Made by a program: the position numbers and the translations under genes. A DNA stretch of 64,000 bases from Streptomyces sp. DSM 15324. Its GTDB lineage: Bacteria; Actinomycetota; Actinomycetes; Streptomycetales; Streptomycetaceae. The notes under the pieces are model-generated. The model saw only the letters and a program-made list of their open reading frames with translations. It was not told the origin of the DNA and did not search any database. Numbering within the stretch: position 1 is the stretch's first letter; each line of letters opens with the position of its first letter. Positions 14,797 to 23,343 of this stretch are shown in pieces. Location: contig NZ_KQ949025.1 in the NCBI RefSeq assembly GCF_001514285.1, positions 623,571-687,570 on the forward strand, given 5' to 3'.

Positions 14797-15633
14797 ATGG
14801 GGACCAGGCGCGAACCAACGGCCCGTCAGAAGCGCCTCGGGGTCGAGCTGCGCAGGCTCCGCGAGGCGGCGGGCCTCAGCGCCCGCGAGGCAGCAGCGCT
14901 GCTCGGCGTGAACTCCGTACAGATCAGCCAGATCGAATCCGCCATCGCGGGAGTGAGCGAAGAGCGACTGCGCCGCCTCGCGTCCCACTACTCCTGCACG
15001 GACGGGGAGTTCGTCGAAGCACTGGTGGCGATGGCCACCGACCGAACGCGCGGCTGGTGGGAGGAGTATCGATGGCTACTGCCCACGTCGTTCCTGGACC
15101 TCGCCGAACTCGACCACCACGCCAGGTTCCGCAACGAGGTGGCGATCCTGTACGTTCCGGGCCCGCTGCAGACCGAGGACTATGCTCGCGCCGTGTTCTC
15201 CGCCCGGGTTCCCGAACTGACGCCTGAAGAGCTGGAGTTGCGCGTGCGCCACCGTATGGCGCGGCAGCAGATCACCATCCCGTACGAGTTGGTGATCCAC
15301 GAGTCCGCCCTTCGCATCAGAGTCAGCGACCGCGCTGCCTCCCGGGCTCAGCTCGCCAGGCTCCTGGAGCGGTCCGAGGCAAACAACATCACGGTGCGCG
15401 TCATCCCCTTCGACCTGGATGGCTTCGGTCTGGCCGCAGGCACTATGACGTACATGGGTGGCCCTGTTCCCAAGCTGGACACGGTGGTCCGCGACACACC
15501 CCACGGTTCGGCCTTCATCGACGCCGAGGCCCAACTCGGAGCCTTTCGAACTCGCTTCCGTAAAATGGAAGCCGTATCGCTGGAGCCGCAACAGTCACGT
15601 GACTTCATCCGCCGACTGACGAGAGAGCTGTGA
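14797..15633 (+). CDS. XRE-family regulator with DUF5753 domain
   Basis: 278 aa. The HTH is at residues ~15-65 (LRRLREAAGLSAREAAALLG, VNSVQISQIESA). The remainder is the DUF5753 domain with characteristic YVPGPLQTEDYARAVF, the RQ.I…YELVIHESALR stretch, and VRVIPFD.DGF. A strong GAGGAGGAG ribosome binding site precedes the ATG. Homologues in Streptomyces (WhiJ/AbaA-type systems) work with a small DUF397 protein, and the next gene here encodes one. Confidence 0.92.
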   Translation: MGTRREPTARQKRLGVELRRLREAAGLSAREAAALLGVNSVQISQIESAIAGVSEERLRRLASHYSCTDGEFVEALVAMATDRTRGWWEEYRWLLPTSFLDLAELDHHARFRNEVAILYVPGPLQTEDYARAVFSARVPELTPEELELRVRHRMARQQITIPYELVIHESALRIRVSDRAASRAQLARLLERSEANNITVRVIPFDLDGFGLAAGTMTYMGGPVPKLDTVVRDTPHGSAFIDAEAQLGAFRTRFRKMEAVSLEPQQSRDFIRRLTREL

Positions 15634-15641
15634 GGCGCCCC

Positions 15642-15983
15642 ATGGACAACTGGCGTAAGTCGTCCTACTCAGGCCCCGATGACGGCAATGACTGCGTGGA
15701 AATCGCAAGCTCCCCAGCCCGCGTCGGCGTACGTGACTCCAAGAACCCCAGCCACGCCACCCTCACCTTTCCCTTGTCGGCCTTCACCGCCTTCGTCGAC
15801 ACGCTCAAGCCCTGGCGTAAGTCGTCCTACTCAGGCCCCGATGACGGCAACGAGTGCGTCGAAATCGCCACCACCCCCACCTTCACCGCCGTACGCGACA
15901 CGAAAGCCCCGGCCGGAGGCACCCTCACCTTCCCGGCCGAGGCTTTCGACGCCTTCCTCGACGGCCTACTCGACCGTCACTGA
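15642..15983 (+). CDS. tandem double-DUF397 protein
   Basis: 113 aa from the ATG at 15642 (MDNWRKSSYSG) with GAGG upstream; a GTG at 15630 overlapping the regulator stop (GTGA) is an alternative. There are two complete DUF397 domains: WRKSSYSGPDDGND.CVEIA..VGVRDSKNP…LTFPLSAFTAFVD and a second WRKSSYSGPDDGNE.CVEIA..TAVRDTKAP…LTFPAEAFDAFLD. The usual protein has one domain of ~60-70 aa. A 38-nt identical repeat opens each half, showing a recent duplication. The 3' end overlaps the convergent glmS by 18 nt. Confidence 0.88.
   Translation: MDNWRKSSYSGPDDGNDCVEIASSPARVGVRDSKNPSHATLTFPLSAFTAFVDTLKPWRKSSYSGPDDGNECVEIATTPTFTAVRDTKAPAGGTLTFPAEAFDAFLDGLLDRH
15651..15850. repeat. 38-bp exact direct repeat marking the DUF397 duplication
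   Basis: The DNA at 15651-15688 is identical to 15813-15850, offset 162 bp (54 codons). Similarity continues past the identical block (TGCGT…GAAATCGC in both) and then decays. The identity at synonymous positions means the duplication is recent or maintained by gene conversion. Confidence 0.9.
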
Positions 15984-17813
15984 CTTCGCCAGGTTGCGCG
16001 GCTGGTCCACCTCGTTGCCGCGGGCGGTGGCCAGCTCGCAGGCGAACACCTGCAACGGCACCGTCGCCACCAGCGGCTGAAGCAGTACCGGCGTCGCGGG
16101 GATGCGGACGAGGTGGTCGGCGTACGGGGCGACCGCCTCGTCGCCCTCCTCCGCGATCACGATGGTCCGCGCACCCCGCGCCCGGATCTCCTGGATGTTG
16201 GAGACGATCTTGTCGTGGAGGACGGACCGGCCGCGGGGCGAGGGGACGACCACGACGACGGGCAGGTCCTCCTCGATGAGGGCGATCGGCCCGTGCTTCA
16301 GCTCACCGGCGGCGAACCCCTCGGCGTGCATGTAGGCGAGTTCCTTGAGCTTCAGCGCCCCTTCGAGCGCGACCGGGTAGCCGACGTGCCGGCCCAGGAA
16401 CAGCACCGTCTTCTTGTCGGCGAGGGAGCGGGCGAGCGCCCGTACCGGCTCCATGGTCTCCAGGACCCGTTCGACCTGGCCGGAGATCCGGGCGAGGTCG
16501 TGGATGACGGCGCGGATCTCGTCGGCCCACTTGGTGCCGCGGACCTGGCCCAGATACAGGGCGACGAGGTAGCAGGCGACCAGCTGGGTCAGGAACGCCT
16601 TCGTCGAGGCGACGGCGACCTCGGGCCCGGCGTGGGTGTAGAGGACGGCGTCGGACTCGCGCGGGATGGTCGAGCCGTTGGTGTTGCAGATGGCCAGCAC
16701 CTTCGAGCCCTGCTCCCTCGCGTGCCGGAGCGCCATCAGGGTGTCCATCGTCTCGCCGGACTGGGAGATGGCGATGACGAGGGAGCGGGGGCCGAGGATG
16801 GGGTCCCGGTAGCGGAACTCGCTGGCGAGTTCGACCTCGCAGGGGATACGGGTCCAGTGCTCGATGGCGTACTTGGCGATGAGGCCGGCGTGGAAGGCCG
16901 TACCGCAGGCGACGATGACGACCTTGTCGACCTCGCGCAGCTCGGCGGCGCCGATGCGGACCTCGTCGAGGGTCAGAGAGCCGGCGGCGTCGATCCGGCC
17001 GAGCAGGGTGTCGGCGACGGCCTTCGGCTGCTCGGCGATCTCCTTGAGCATGAAGTAGTCGTAACCGCCCTTCTCGGCGGCCGACGCGTCCCAGTCCACG
17101 TGGTAGGAGCGGACGTCGGCGGGCCGGCCGTCGAAGCCGGTGACGGTGACGCCGTCCCGGCGCAGCTCGACGACCTGGTCCTGGCCGAGTTCGATCGCCG
17201 AGCGGGTGTGGGCGATGAAGGCGGCGACGTCCGAGGCGAGGAAGGCCTCGCCCTCCCCGACCCCCACGACCAGCGGTGAGTTCCGCCGGGCACCGACCAC
17301 GACGTCCGGCTCGTCCGCGTGCACGGCCACGAGGGTGAACGCCCCCTCAAGTCGCCGGCACACGAGCCGCATGGCCTCGGCGAGGTCGGCGGTGACGGAG
17401 AACTCCTCGGCGAGGAGATGGGCGACGACCTCGGTGTCGGTCTCGGAGGACAGCACGTGGCCGCGCTCGGCGAGTTCCGCGCGCAGACAGGCGAAGTTCT
17501 CGATGATCCCGTTGTGCACGACGGCGACGCGTCCGGAGTTGTCGAGATGAGGATGGGCGTTGGCGTCGGTGGGGCCGCCGTGCGTGGCCCAGCGGGTTTG
17601 CCCGATGCCGGTCGGGCCGGTCGGCAGCGGCCGGGTCCCCAGCTCCTTCTCCAGGTTCACGAGCTTGCCCGCCTTCTTCGCGGCGGCCAGCCCTCCGTCG
17701 GCGAGCACCGCGACGCCCGCCGAGTCGTAGCCCCGGTACTCCAGCCGCTTCAGCCCGGCCATGACGACCTCGAGCGCCGACTGCGACCCCACGTATCCCA
17801 CGATTCCGCACAT
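15966..17813 (-). CDS. glmS: glutamine--fructose-6-phosphate aminotransferase (isomerizing)
   Basis: 615 aa from the ATG at 17813. After Met removal Cys1 of CGIVGYVG is the glutaminase nucleophile. The N-terminal Ntn domain is followed by two SIS domains (ACGTAFHAGLIAKYAIE and the ISQSGETMDT phosphosugar loop). The C-terminus AKSVTVE is the conserved lid. It makes glucosamine-6-phosphate, feeding GlmM (encoded at 25334) and peptidoglycan synthesis. It is convergent with the DUF397 gene and overlaps it by 18 nt, leaving no room for an intergenic terminator. No glmS ribozyme is expected or seen in the short leader. Confidence 0.97.
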   Translation of the reverse strand: MCGIVGYVGSQSALEVVMAGLKRLEYRGYDSAGVAVLADGGLAAAKKAGKLVNLEKELGTRPLPTGPTGIGQTRWATHGGPTDANAHPHLDNSGRVAVVHNGIIENFACLRAELAERGHVLSSETDTEVVAHLLAEEFSVTADLAEAMRLVCRRLEGAFTLVAVHADEPDVVVGARRNSPLVVGVGEGEAFLASDVAAFIAHTRSAIELGQDQVVELRRDGVTVTGFDGRPADVRSYHVDWDASAAEKGGYDYFMLKEIAEQPKAVADTLLGRIDAAGSLTLDEVRIGAAELREVDKVVIVACGTAFHAGLIAKYAIEHWTRIPCEVELASEFRYRDPILGPRSLVIAISQSGETMDTLMALRHAREQGSKVLAICNTNGSTIPRESDAVLYTHAGPEVAVASTKAFLTQLVACYLVALYLGQVRGTKWADEIRAVIHDLARISGQVERVLETMEPVRALARSLADKKTVLFLGRHVGYPVALEGALKLKELAYMHAEGFAAGELKHGPIALIEEDLPVVVVVPSPRGRSVLHDKIVSNIQEIRARGARTIVIAEEGDEAVAPYADHLVRIPATPVLLQPLVATVPLQVFACELATARGNEVDQPRNLAKSVTVE

Positions 17814-17969
17814 GCGCGGCAGCCTAGAGTCGAAACCCCCACCGAACACGCCTCCGCGTGCCCGATTCCGGATATTCCACCGGGGGTAGCAGCGACAGCG
17901 AGCGCCGGACCTGATCGGCGTGACACACCCCACCCGCCACCCCGGTTCAAACTCCGTTAACAATGGACT

Positions 17970-18959
17970 GTGATCTCACCGGTCTCCGCGATGCCCCGGA
18001 GCGCCCACCGGCACAGGCCGGAGGCGACTCCCTACGTCGATCTCACCCGCCGCGAGTGGAGCGCCCTGCGCCACAAGACGCCGCTGCCGCTGACCGCCGA
18101 GGAGGTCGAGAAACTGCGCGGCCTGGGCGACGTCATCGACCTCGACGAGGTGCGGGACATCTATCTGCCGCTGTCCCGGCTGCTCAACCTCTACATCGGC
18201 GCCACCGACGGGCTGCGCGGCGCCCTGAACACCTTCCTCGGTGAGCAGGGCTCCCAGTCCGGCACGCCGTTCGTCATAGGCGTCGCGGGGTCGGTGGCCG
18301 TCGGCAAGTCGACCGTCGCCCGGCTGTTGCAGGCGCTGCTCTCCCGCTGGCCCGAACACCCGCGCGTGGAGCTGGTCACCACCGACGGCTTCCTCCTGCC
18401 CACCCGGGAGCTGGAGGCCCGCGGCCTGATGTCGCGCAAGGGCTTCCCGGAGTCGTACGACCGCCGGGCCCTGACCCGGTTCGTCGCCGACATCAAGGCG
18501 GGCAAGGACGAGGTCACCGCCCCCGTCTACTCCCACCTGATCTACGACATCGTCCCCGACCGGCGGCTGACCGTCCGGCGCCCCGACATCCTCATCGTCG
18601 AGGGGCTCAACGTCCTCCAGCCCGCCCTCCCCGGCAAGGACGGCCGCACCCGCGTCGGTCTGGCCGACTACTTCGACTTCAGCGTGTACGTCGACGCGAG
18701 CGCCGAGGACATCGAGCGCTGGTACCTCAACCGGTTCCGCAAGCTGCGCGCCACCGCCTTCCAGAACCCGGACTCGTACTTCACGAAGTACACCCAGGTC
18801 TCCGAGGAGGAGGCACTGGACTACGCGCGCACCTTCTGGCGCACCATCAACAAGCCGAACCTGGTCGAGAACATCGCCCCCACCCGGGGCCGCGCCACCC
18901 TCGTCGTCCGCAAGGGCTCCGACCACAAGGTCCAGCGGCTGAGCCTGCGCAAACTGTGA
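17970..18959 (+). CDS. coaA: pantothenate kinase, type I
   Basis: 329 aa from a GTG start. Walker A is [45 protein letters not shown], and the C-terminal [20 protein letters not shown] and [11 protein letters not shown] motifs are those of CoaA. It catalyses the first committed step of CoA synthesis. It is divergent from glmS with a 156-nt gap and convergent with the transporter operon whose last gene ends at 18973, only 13 nt away. Confidence 0.96.
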   Translation: MISPVSAMPRSAHRHRPEATPYVDLTRREWSALRHKTPLPLTAEEVEKLRGLGDVIDLDEVRDIYLPLSRLLNLYIGATDGLRGALNTFLGEQGSQSGTPFVIGVAGSVAVGKSTVARLLQALLSRWPEHPRVELVTTDGFLLPTRELEARGLMSRKGFPESYDRRALTRFVADIKAGKDEVTAPVYSHLIYDIVPDRRLTVRRPDILIVEGLNVLQPALPGKDGRTRVGLADYFDFSVYVDASAEDIERWYLNRFRKLRATAFQNPDSYFTKYTQVSEEEALDYARTFWRTINKPNLVENIAPTRGRATLVVRKGSDHKVQRLSLRKL

Positions 18960-18972
18960 GAGACGGCCCCGG

Positions 18973-19548
18973 TCAGCGTCTCGGGCCCGCCGCCGCGTAG
19001 GCCGCGGTGCCCGTGACCGCGAGGGCCAGGGCCGTCCAGGTGGCCGCCGGCGCGCCCGCGGGCAGCAGCAGCCAGCCCGCCACCCGCGCCGGCAGCCCCG
19101 TCGGGGGCGGCGCGGAGAACGCGTACGCCAGCCAGGCGAACGGCAGTGTCCACGCGTACGAACCACCCCACAGCGCCGCGCCCAGGGCGCCCAGCCCCAG
19201 CAGGCCCGCGCTGTCCCGGACGACGAACGCGGCCCCGGCCAGGTCCGCGCCCGCCGTCCGCGTGATCAGCGGCACCGCCGCGACGACCGCCCCGGCCAGG
19301 AGCACATGGGCCGCCCGGCGGGGCGCCCAGCGGATCGCCGCCGTGCGGTCCAGCGCCGGGTCCTGCCCGCCGAAGCCGGTGGAGGCCGCCATCGCCCCCA
19401 CGGCGAGGACGAGCAGGGGCAGCCGCGGATCGACCGGACCGCCACCGCCGTCGCGGGCCAGGGCCCACACGATCGCCGCGCCGGCCAGCAGCGCGGCGAG
19501 CGCGGCGGGGACCTGGCGCGAGCGGGCGTACAGCGTCAGCCATCTCAC
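18973..19548 (-). CDS. hypothetical polytopic membrane protein, last gene of the ECF/ABC operon
   Basis: 191 aa from the GTG at 19548, which shares GTGA with the preceding stop. Four to six hydrophobic segments are visible (VPAALAALLAGAAIVWALA, LLVLAVGAMAAST, VLLAGAVVAAVPLI, LGLGALGAALWGGSYAW, WTALALAVTGTAAYAAAG). Composition and context suggest a second ABC permease-like subunit; no signature identifies a family. Translational coupling ties it to the permease at 19545-20999. Confidence 0.7.
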   Translation of the reverse strand: MRWLTLYARSRQVPAALAALLAGAAIVWALARDGGGGPVDPRLPLLVLAVGAMAASTGFGGQDPALDRTAAIRWAPRRAAHVLLAGAVVAAVPLITRTAGADLAGAAFVVRDSAGLLGLGALGAALWGGSYAWTLPFAWLAYAFSAPPPTGLPARVAGWLLLPAGAPAATWTALALAVTGTAAYAAAGPRR

Positions 19549-20999
19549 CGGGACGCACCGCCGGTCTTTCGGAGCGCTTCGAGCGCGTCCCCCTCGCAGG
19601 AGAGCGCGGCGGTGCGCATGGCGTCGATCCGGGCGCGCTGCTCGGCCTCCGGCAGCGTCCGGAACTCCTTCCACACCGGGCGGGCCTCCGTGTCGACGTA
19701 GCGCCGCAGCTTCTCGGACACCTGGGGCAACGACACGAGGTCTCCGAGAACCCAGCCGGCCGCGACGGTACGCGCGACGTCCTCGCCCCCCGTGCCGCTC
19801 CAGCCGACGGGGGAACACCCCGGCACCAGGCCCTTGCCGACCAGGGCCACGGTCATGTCCTCGCCCTTCGCGCCGACGATGCCGGCGTCGTCGAAGTCGA
19901 GCGGCACGGTCCTGCCGGACCACTTCGGCATGCTGCCCTCCGGCAGCACCGCGGCGCTCTCCCGGACCTCGACCGGCGCCCGGTCGCCCAGGGCGGCGTG
20001 CAGCAGGCTCAGCGCCTTCCTTCCGGGGCCGGCGACATCGGCGAGGCGCCCCTGCTGGGTCCGCGTCACGCACACCGGGCCGTCGCACACCGGTTCCGCG
20101 GCGGTCTTGTCGACGACGAACAGCCGGTCCGGGTCGGTGGGCAGGACGAGCAGGGCGAGGGCCGCGCCCGCCAGGACGGGCGCCACGGCCAGCAGCCGGG
20201 TGCGCCGCCGCGCGGCGACCAGCAGCGCGAAGCCCGTCACGGCCATGCCGAGCAGCCACACCGTCTGCCCGAGGTGCGCGACGGCGGAGAGCGTGGTGAA
20301 CGGGTCGCGCACGTCCTGCACGGCCGGGGACAGCAGCGAGAGCCGGTTCGGCTCGCTCACCGGGATGCCCATCGGCGTGTCCCGCTGCGTCCGGCCCCAC
20401 GACAGCTGCATGAGGACCGTCAACGCGAAGGCGCCCACCGTCACCAGGGGCGGCGTGAGCACCGACGGCAGGGCCCGCGCGGCCCCCATGCCCAGGACGG
20501 ACCCCGCGACCAGGGAGAACGCACCCACCAGCGAGATGGGCAGCCATCCGAGGTGGGTGTACGAGGTGTGGGCGAGCACCTGGACCCCGCCCACGAGGAC
20601 GAGCAGCGCGAAGGCCGAGGTCAGGGCGGCGGCGGTGGTGCCGGCGAGCGCGGCCGCGCGGTGCCGGGCGGGCCGCGGTGTGCTCGTCAGCAGCTCGGAC
20701 ATCTTCGAGCGGTGGTCGCGCAGGCCCTGGAGCGCGCCGAGCCCGACGGCGAGCGGCCACAGGTAGAACAGCAGGGAGCGCAGCCACAGGGCCATGGGCG
20801 TCCACTGGGCCGTCCAGGCCGTGGTGCCCTGGTCGAACGTGCCCCTCAGCAGGTACAGGAAGGCGAGGGCCGTCGTCAGGACCACGCCACCGGCCCAGGG
20901 GGCGACCGAGCGCCTCAGCTCGATGCGCATGGCGCGCGGGAGGCGGAGGAGGCCAAAAACACGGGGGACGCGCGGGACGCGCGCGACACGCGGGTTCAC
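19545..20999 (-). CDS. ABC transporter permease with large extracytoplasmic C-terminal domain
   Basis: 484 aa from the GTG at 20999 (shares GTGA with the ATPase stop); an internal ATG at 20930 (MRIELRRSVAPW) would remove a 23-residue leader made of short VPRV repeats. About six membrane helices span residues ~35-275 (GGVVLTTALAFLYLL to LLAVAPVLAGAALALLVL). A ~200-residue soluble domain follows, with a Cys pair (VCDGPVCV) and two later Cys. The soluble part probably lies outside the cell. It pairs with the ATPase at 20996-21829; substrate unknown. Confidence 0.8.
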   Translation of the reverse strand: MNPRVARVPRVPRVFGLLRLPRAMRIELRRSVAPWAGGVVLTTALAFLYLLRGTFDQGTTAWTAQWTPMALWLRSLLFYLWPLAVGLGALQGLRDHRSKMSELLTSTPRPARHRAAALAGTTAAALTSAFALLVLVGGVQVLAHTSYTHLGWLPISLVGAFSLVAGSVLGMGAARALPSVLTPPLVTVGAFALTVLMQLSWGRTQRDTPMGIPVSEPNRLSLLSPAVQDVRDPFTTLSAVAHLGQTVWLLGMAVTGFALLVAARRRTRLLAVAPVLAGAALALLVLPTDPDRLFVVDKTAAEPVCDGPVCVTRTQQGRLADVAGPGRKALSLLHAALGDRAPVEVRESAAVLPEGSMPKWSGRTVPLDFDDAGIVGAKGEDMTVALVGKGLVPGCSPVGWSGTGGEDVARTVAAGWVLGDLVSLPQVSEKLRRYVDTEARPVWKEFRTLPEAEQRARIDAMRTAALSCEGDALEALRKTGGASR

Positions 21000-21829
21000 C
21001 AGGCGCCCCTTCCCTGCCCGGGGGCCTGGAGCAGCGCCGAGTAGCCGCGTTCCAAGGGGCTGTCGCCCACGTCCTCGGGGCCGCCCGCGGCCGCCAGCTC
21101 GTCCGGGGTGCCCTGGAAGACCAGGCGGCCCTCGGCGAAGAGCACCACGTCGGTGCAGGCGGCGGCCACGTCCTCCACGAGATGGGTCGAGACGAGCACA
21201 CAGGTGTCGGTGCCCAGCTGCTGGAGCAGTTCGCGAAAGCGCAGCCGCTGCGCCGGGTCCAGCCCGACCGTCGGCTCGTCCAGCAGCAGGATCGCCGGGT
21301 CGTTGACGAGGGCCTGGGCGATGCCGACCCGGCGCACCATGCCTCCCGAGAGGGTCCTCATCCGGTCGTCGGCGCGGTCCGCCAGGCCGACCCGCTCCAC
21401 GGCGCGCTGCACCGCGGCGGGGATGTCCGCCCCGGGAACCTCCTTCAGCCACGCCATGTACTCGACGAACTCGCGGACCGTGAACCGCTTGTAGTAGCCG
21501 AACTCCTGCGGCAGATAGCCGATCCGGCGGCGCAGCGCCCGCACGTCGCCCGTGCCGCCCACGGACCCGCCGAGCAGCTCCAGGTCGCCCTCGGTGGGGC
21601 GCAGGACGGTGGCCAGCGTCCGGATGAGGGTGGTCTTGCCCGCCCCGTTGGGGCCGAGGAGGCCGTGCACGCCGGTGCCCAGCGACAGGTCGAGGCCGTC
21701 GACGGCCATCCGTTTGCGACCCACCCTGACCTTCAGCCCGGTGGCCCGGATCTCGTGGGCGTAGGGCGTCGGCGCGAGGTCGGCCGCGCTCACCGCGGAC
21801 GTCATGGAATATTCCCTTCCGGTGGTCAT
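20996..21829 (-). CDS. ABC transporter ATP-binding protein
   Basis: 277 aa from the ATG at 21829 overlapping the upstream stop (ATGA); an ATG at 21805 is an alternative. Walker A GLLGPNGAGKTTLIR, Q-loop YLPQEFGYY, signature LSGGMVRRVGIAQAL, Walker B AILLLDEPTVGLDP and H-loop STHLVED are all intact. The C-terminal region carries a short extension ending GQGRGAW. It powers the adjacent permease(s). Confidence 0.92.
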   Translation of the reverse strand: MTTGREYSMTSAVSAADLAPTPYAHEIRATGLKVRVGRKRMAVDGLDLSLGTGVHGLLGPNGAGKTTLIRTLATVLRPTEGDLELLGGSVGGTGDVRALRRRIGYLPQEFGYYKRFTVREFVEYMAWLKEVPGADIPAAVQRAVERVGLADRADDRMRTLSGGMVRRVGIAQALVNDPAILLLDEPTVGLDPAQRLRFRELLQQLGTDTCVLVSTHLVEDVAAACTDVVLFAEGRLVFQGTPDELAAAGGPEDVGDSPLERGYSALLQAPGQGRGAW

Positions 21830-22683
21830 CGATGGGCTCCCAGGGCGGTGTACGCGCCCCTGCGGGCGATCACGACACCGACGCCGAGAGCGAGGAGCAG
21901 CCCCCACACGGGCAGACCGCCCGTGCGCAGGGCGAAGGCCGTACGGCCGCCGGCGGCCACGGTCGGCGCCACGATCACGGCGGCCCACACGGCGGCCAGC
22001 GCGACGGCGGCGCGGGTCACCCCGACCGCGCCGCCGAGCGCCAGCGTCGCCGCCGTGAACGCCAGGCAGGGCAGCAGCCACTGAGCCGCCGTCACCCCCG
22101 TCGCCCAGCCGCCCACCAGCAGCGCGGGGACGACCACGCCGAGCACGGACGCGGTGCGGCGCAGCACCAGCGGGAGCCCGGCCCGGGGCGCCGAGGCGGT
22201 CAGTTCGTACGCCGGGTCGAGACCCCGGGACCAGGACGCCGCGACGCCGAGCACGGGCAGGACCGGCGCGAACAGCAGCACCAGCGACACCTGACCGGAG
22301 CCGGCCCCGGAGCCGGGCCCGGTCCCGGAGCCGAGGCCGAAGCCGGTCCGGTCGAGCAGCAGCGCCAGCAGCGTCACGCCGACGACCATGGCCACCCACG
22401 GCACCATGGCGGGCGTCAGCCAGCCCGACAGCCAGGCCGGCCGGTGCCGTCGGCGCGGCATCGGGGAGATGGCCGCCAGTTCGGGTGCGAGGCCGGACCA
22501 CACCGAGTCGACCAGCGAGGCGACCGCCGGGACCCCGGTGGCGACCGCGGCCGCCAGCCGGTCGCGGCACCTCCGGCACGACTCCAGATGGGCCTCCACC
22601 GCCCACACCTCGTCGGCGGCGAGGTCCGTGTCACCGCGCGCGTACCCTTCGATGACCCGCGCCGACGCGTGTTCCGCGCTCAT
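21826..22683 (-). CDS. zinc-finger (zf-HC2) anti-sigma-like domain fused to a six-helix permease-like membrane domain
   Basis: 285 aa from the ATG at 22683 (ATGA overlap with the sigma gene). Residues ~20-45 carry the zf-HC2 motif H-x3-C-x2-C (VEAHLESCRRCRDRL), the sigma-binding domain of ZAS anti-sigma factors. Instead of a single helix, the rest holds about six membrane helices (WVAMVVGVTLLALLL, VSLVLLFAPVLPVLGVAA, VLGVVVPALLVGGWA, LLPCLAFTAATLALGG, AAVWAAVIVAP, VWGLLLALGVGVVIA) with a Gly/Ser-rich loop. It may couple the ABC transporter to sigma release (inference). All metal ligands are present. Confidence 0.82.
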   Translation of the reverse strand: MSAEHASARVIEGYARGDTDLAADEVWAVEAHLESCRRCRDRLAAAVATGVPAVASLVDSVWSGLAPELAAISPMPRRRHRPAWLSGWLTPAMVPWVAMVVGVTLLALLLDRTGFGLGSGTGPGSGAGSGQVSLVLLFAPVLPVLGVAASWSRGLDPAYELTASAPRAGLPLVLRRTASVLGVVVPALLVGGWATGVTAAQWLLPCLAFTAATLALGGAVGVTRAAVALAAVWAAVIVAPTVAAGGRTAFALRTGGLPVWGLLLALGVGVVIARRGAYTALGAHR

Positions 22684-23240
22684 GCCAGCGCCCTCCGCAT
22701 CTGGATCCTGGCCCGGCGGGCACGGGTCTTGACCGTGCCCTCGGGCAGCCCGAGCAGGACCGCGGTCTCCTTGACGGACAGTCCGTCGAGCACCAGGGCC
22801 TGGAGTACCTGTCTCAGTTCCGGCGCGAGGCGGCGCAGCGCGTCGCCGACGTCCCCGCCGACGCTCGCCGCGAGCGCCTCCTCCTCGGCGGCGGGTGCCG
22901 CACCGGGTGCCGCGGCGGCCGGCGGCGGCTCCGCGTGGTGGGCGCGGCGCCGGAACGCGTCGACCAGACGGCGCGCGGCGATCGTCCACAGCCAGCCGGT
23001 GGCCGACCCGCCGACCGCGGCCCCGCTGAACGCGCCCGCCGCGCGCCACACCGCCAGATACGTCTCCTGCATCACCTCGGCGACGACCTGCTCGTCCCCG
23101 CAGCGGCGGCGCAGCCGCACCGCCAGCCACGGCGACGTACGCCGGTACAACTCCTCGAACGCGGCCCGGTCGCCCTTGGCCACCAGCCGCAGGAGACGTG
23201 CCTCGTCCACCTCGTGCAGCGTTGCCCTGACTGATCTCAC
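22680..23240 (-). CDS. ECF-type RNA polymerase sigma factor
   Basis: 186 aa from the GTG at 23240 (VRSVRATLHEVDEARLLRLV); a further upstream start would add an Arg-rich stretch unlike ECF N-termini. Region 2 is at ~12-75 (FEELYRRTSPWLAVRL, VVAEVMQETYLAVWRAAGAF). Region 4 is at ~130-185 (LRQVLQALVLDGLSVKETAV, LLGLPEGTVKTRARRARIQM). There is an Ala/Pro linker between them and no extra C-terminal domain. The next gene encodes its probable zinc-finger anti-sigma, and all four downstream junctions overlap by 4 nt. Confidence 0.92.
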   Translation of the reverse strand: MRSVRATLHEVDEARLLRLVAKGDRAAFEELYRRTSPWLAVRLRRRCGDEQVVAEVMQETYLAVWRAAGAFSGAAVGGSATGWLWTIAARRLVDAFRRRAHHAEPPPAAAAPGAAPAAEEEALAASVGGDVGDALRRLAPELRQVLQALVLDGLSVKETAVLLGLPEGTVKTRARRARIQMRRALA

Positions 23241-23343
23241 ACCCGCTAGACGCCGGCGCCGGGCCGCACGTTTTCTCCGGCGCGTGATCCCCGTCACACG
23301 GGGCGGGGGCGGGCGGGACGGGGACGGCGACTAGCCTGCCCCC

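Noticed and set aside
17814..17969. glmS ribozyme in the glmS leader
   Set aside because: The 156-nt gap lacks the conserved core, and such ribozymes are mainly known from Firmicutes; none is expected in Streptomyces.
23241..23297. Longer start for the ECF sigma factor
   Set aside because: It would add 19 mostly Arg/Lys residues unlike ECF N-termini. The GTG at 23240 gives a normal region 2 distance.
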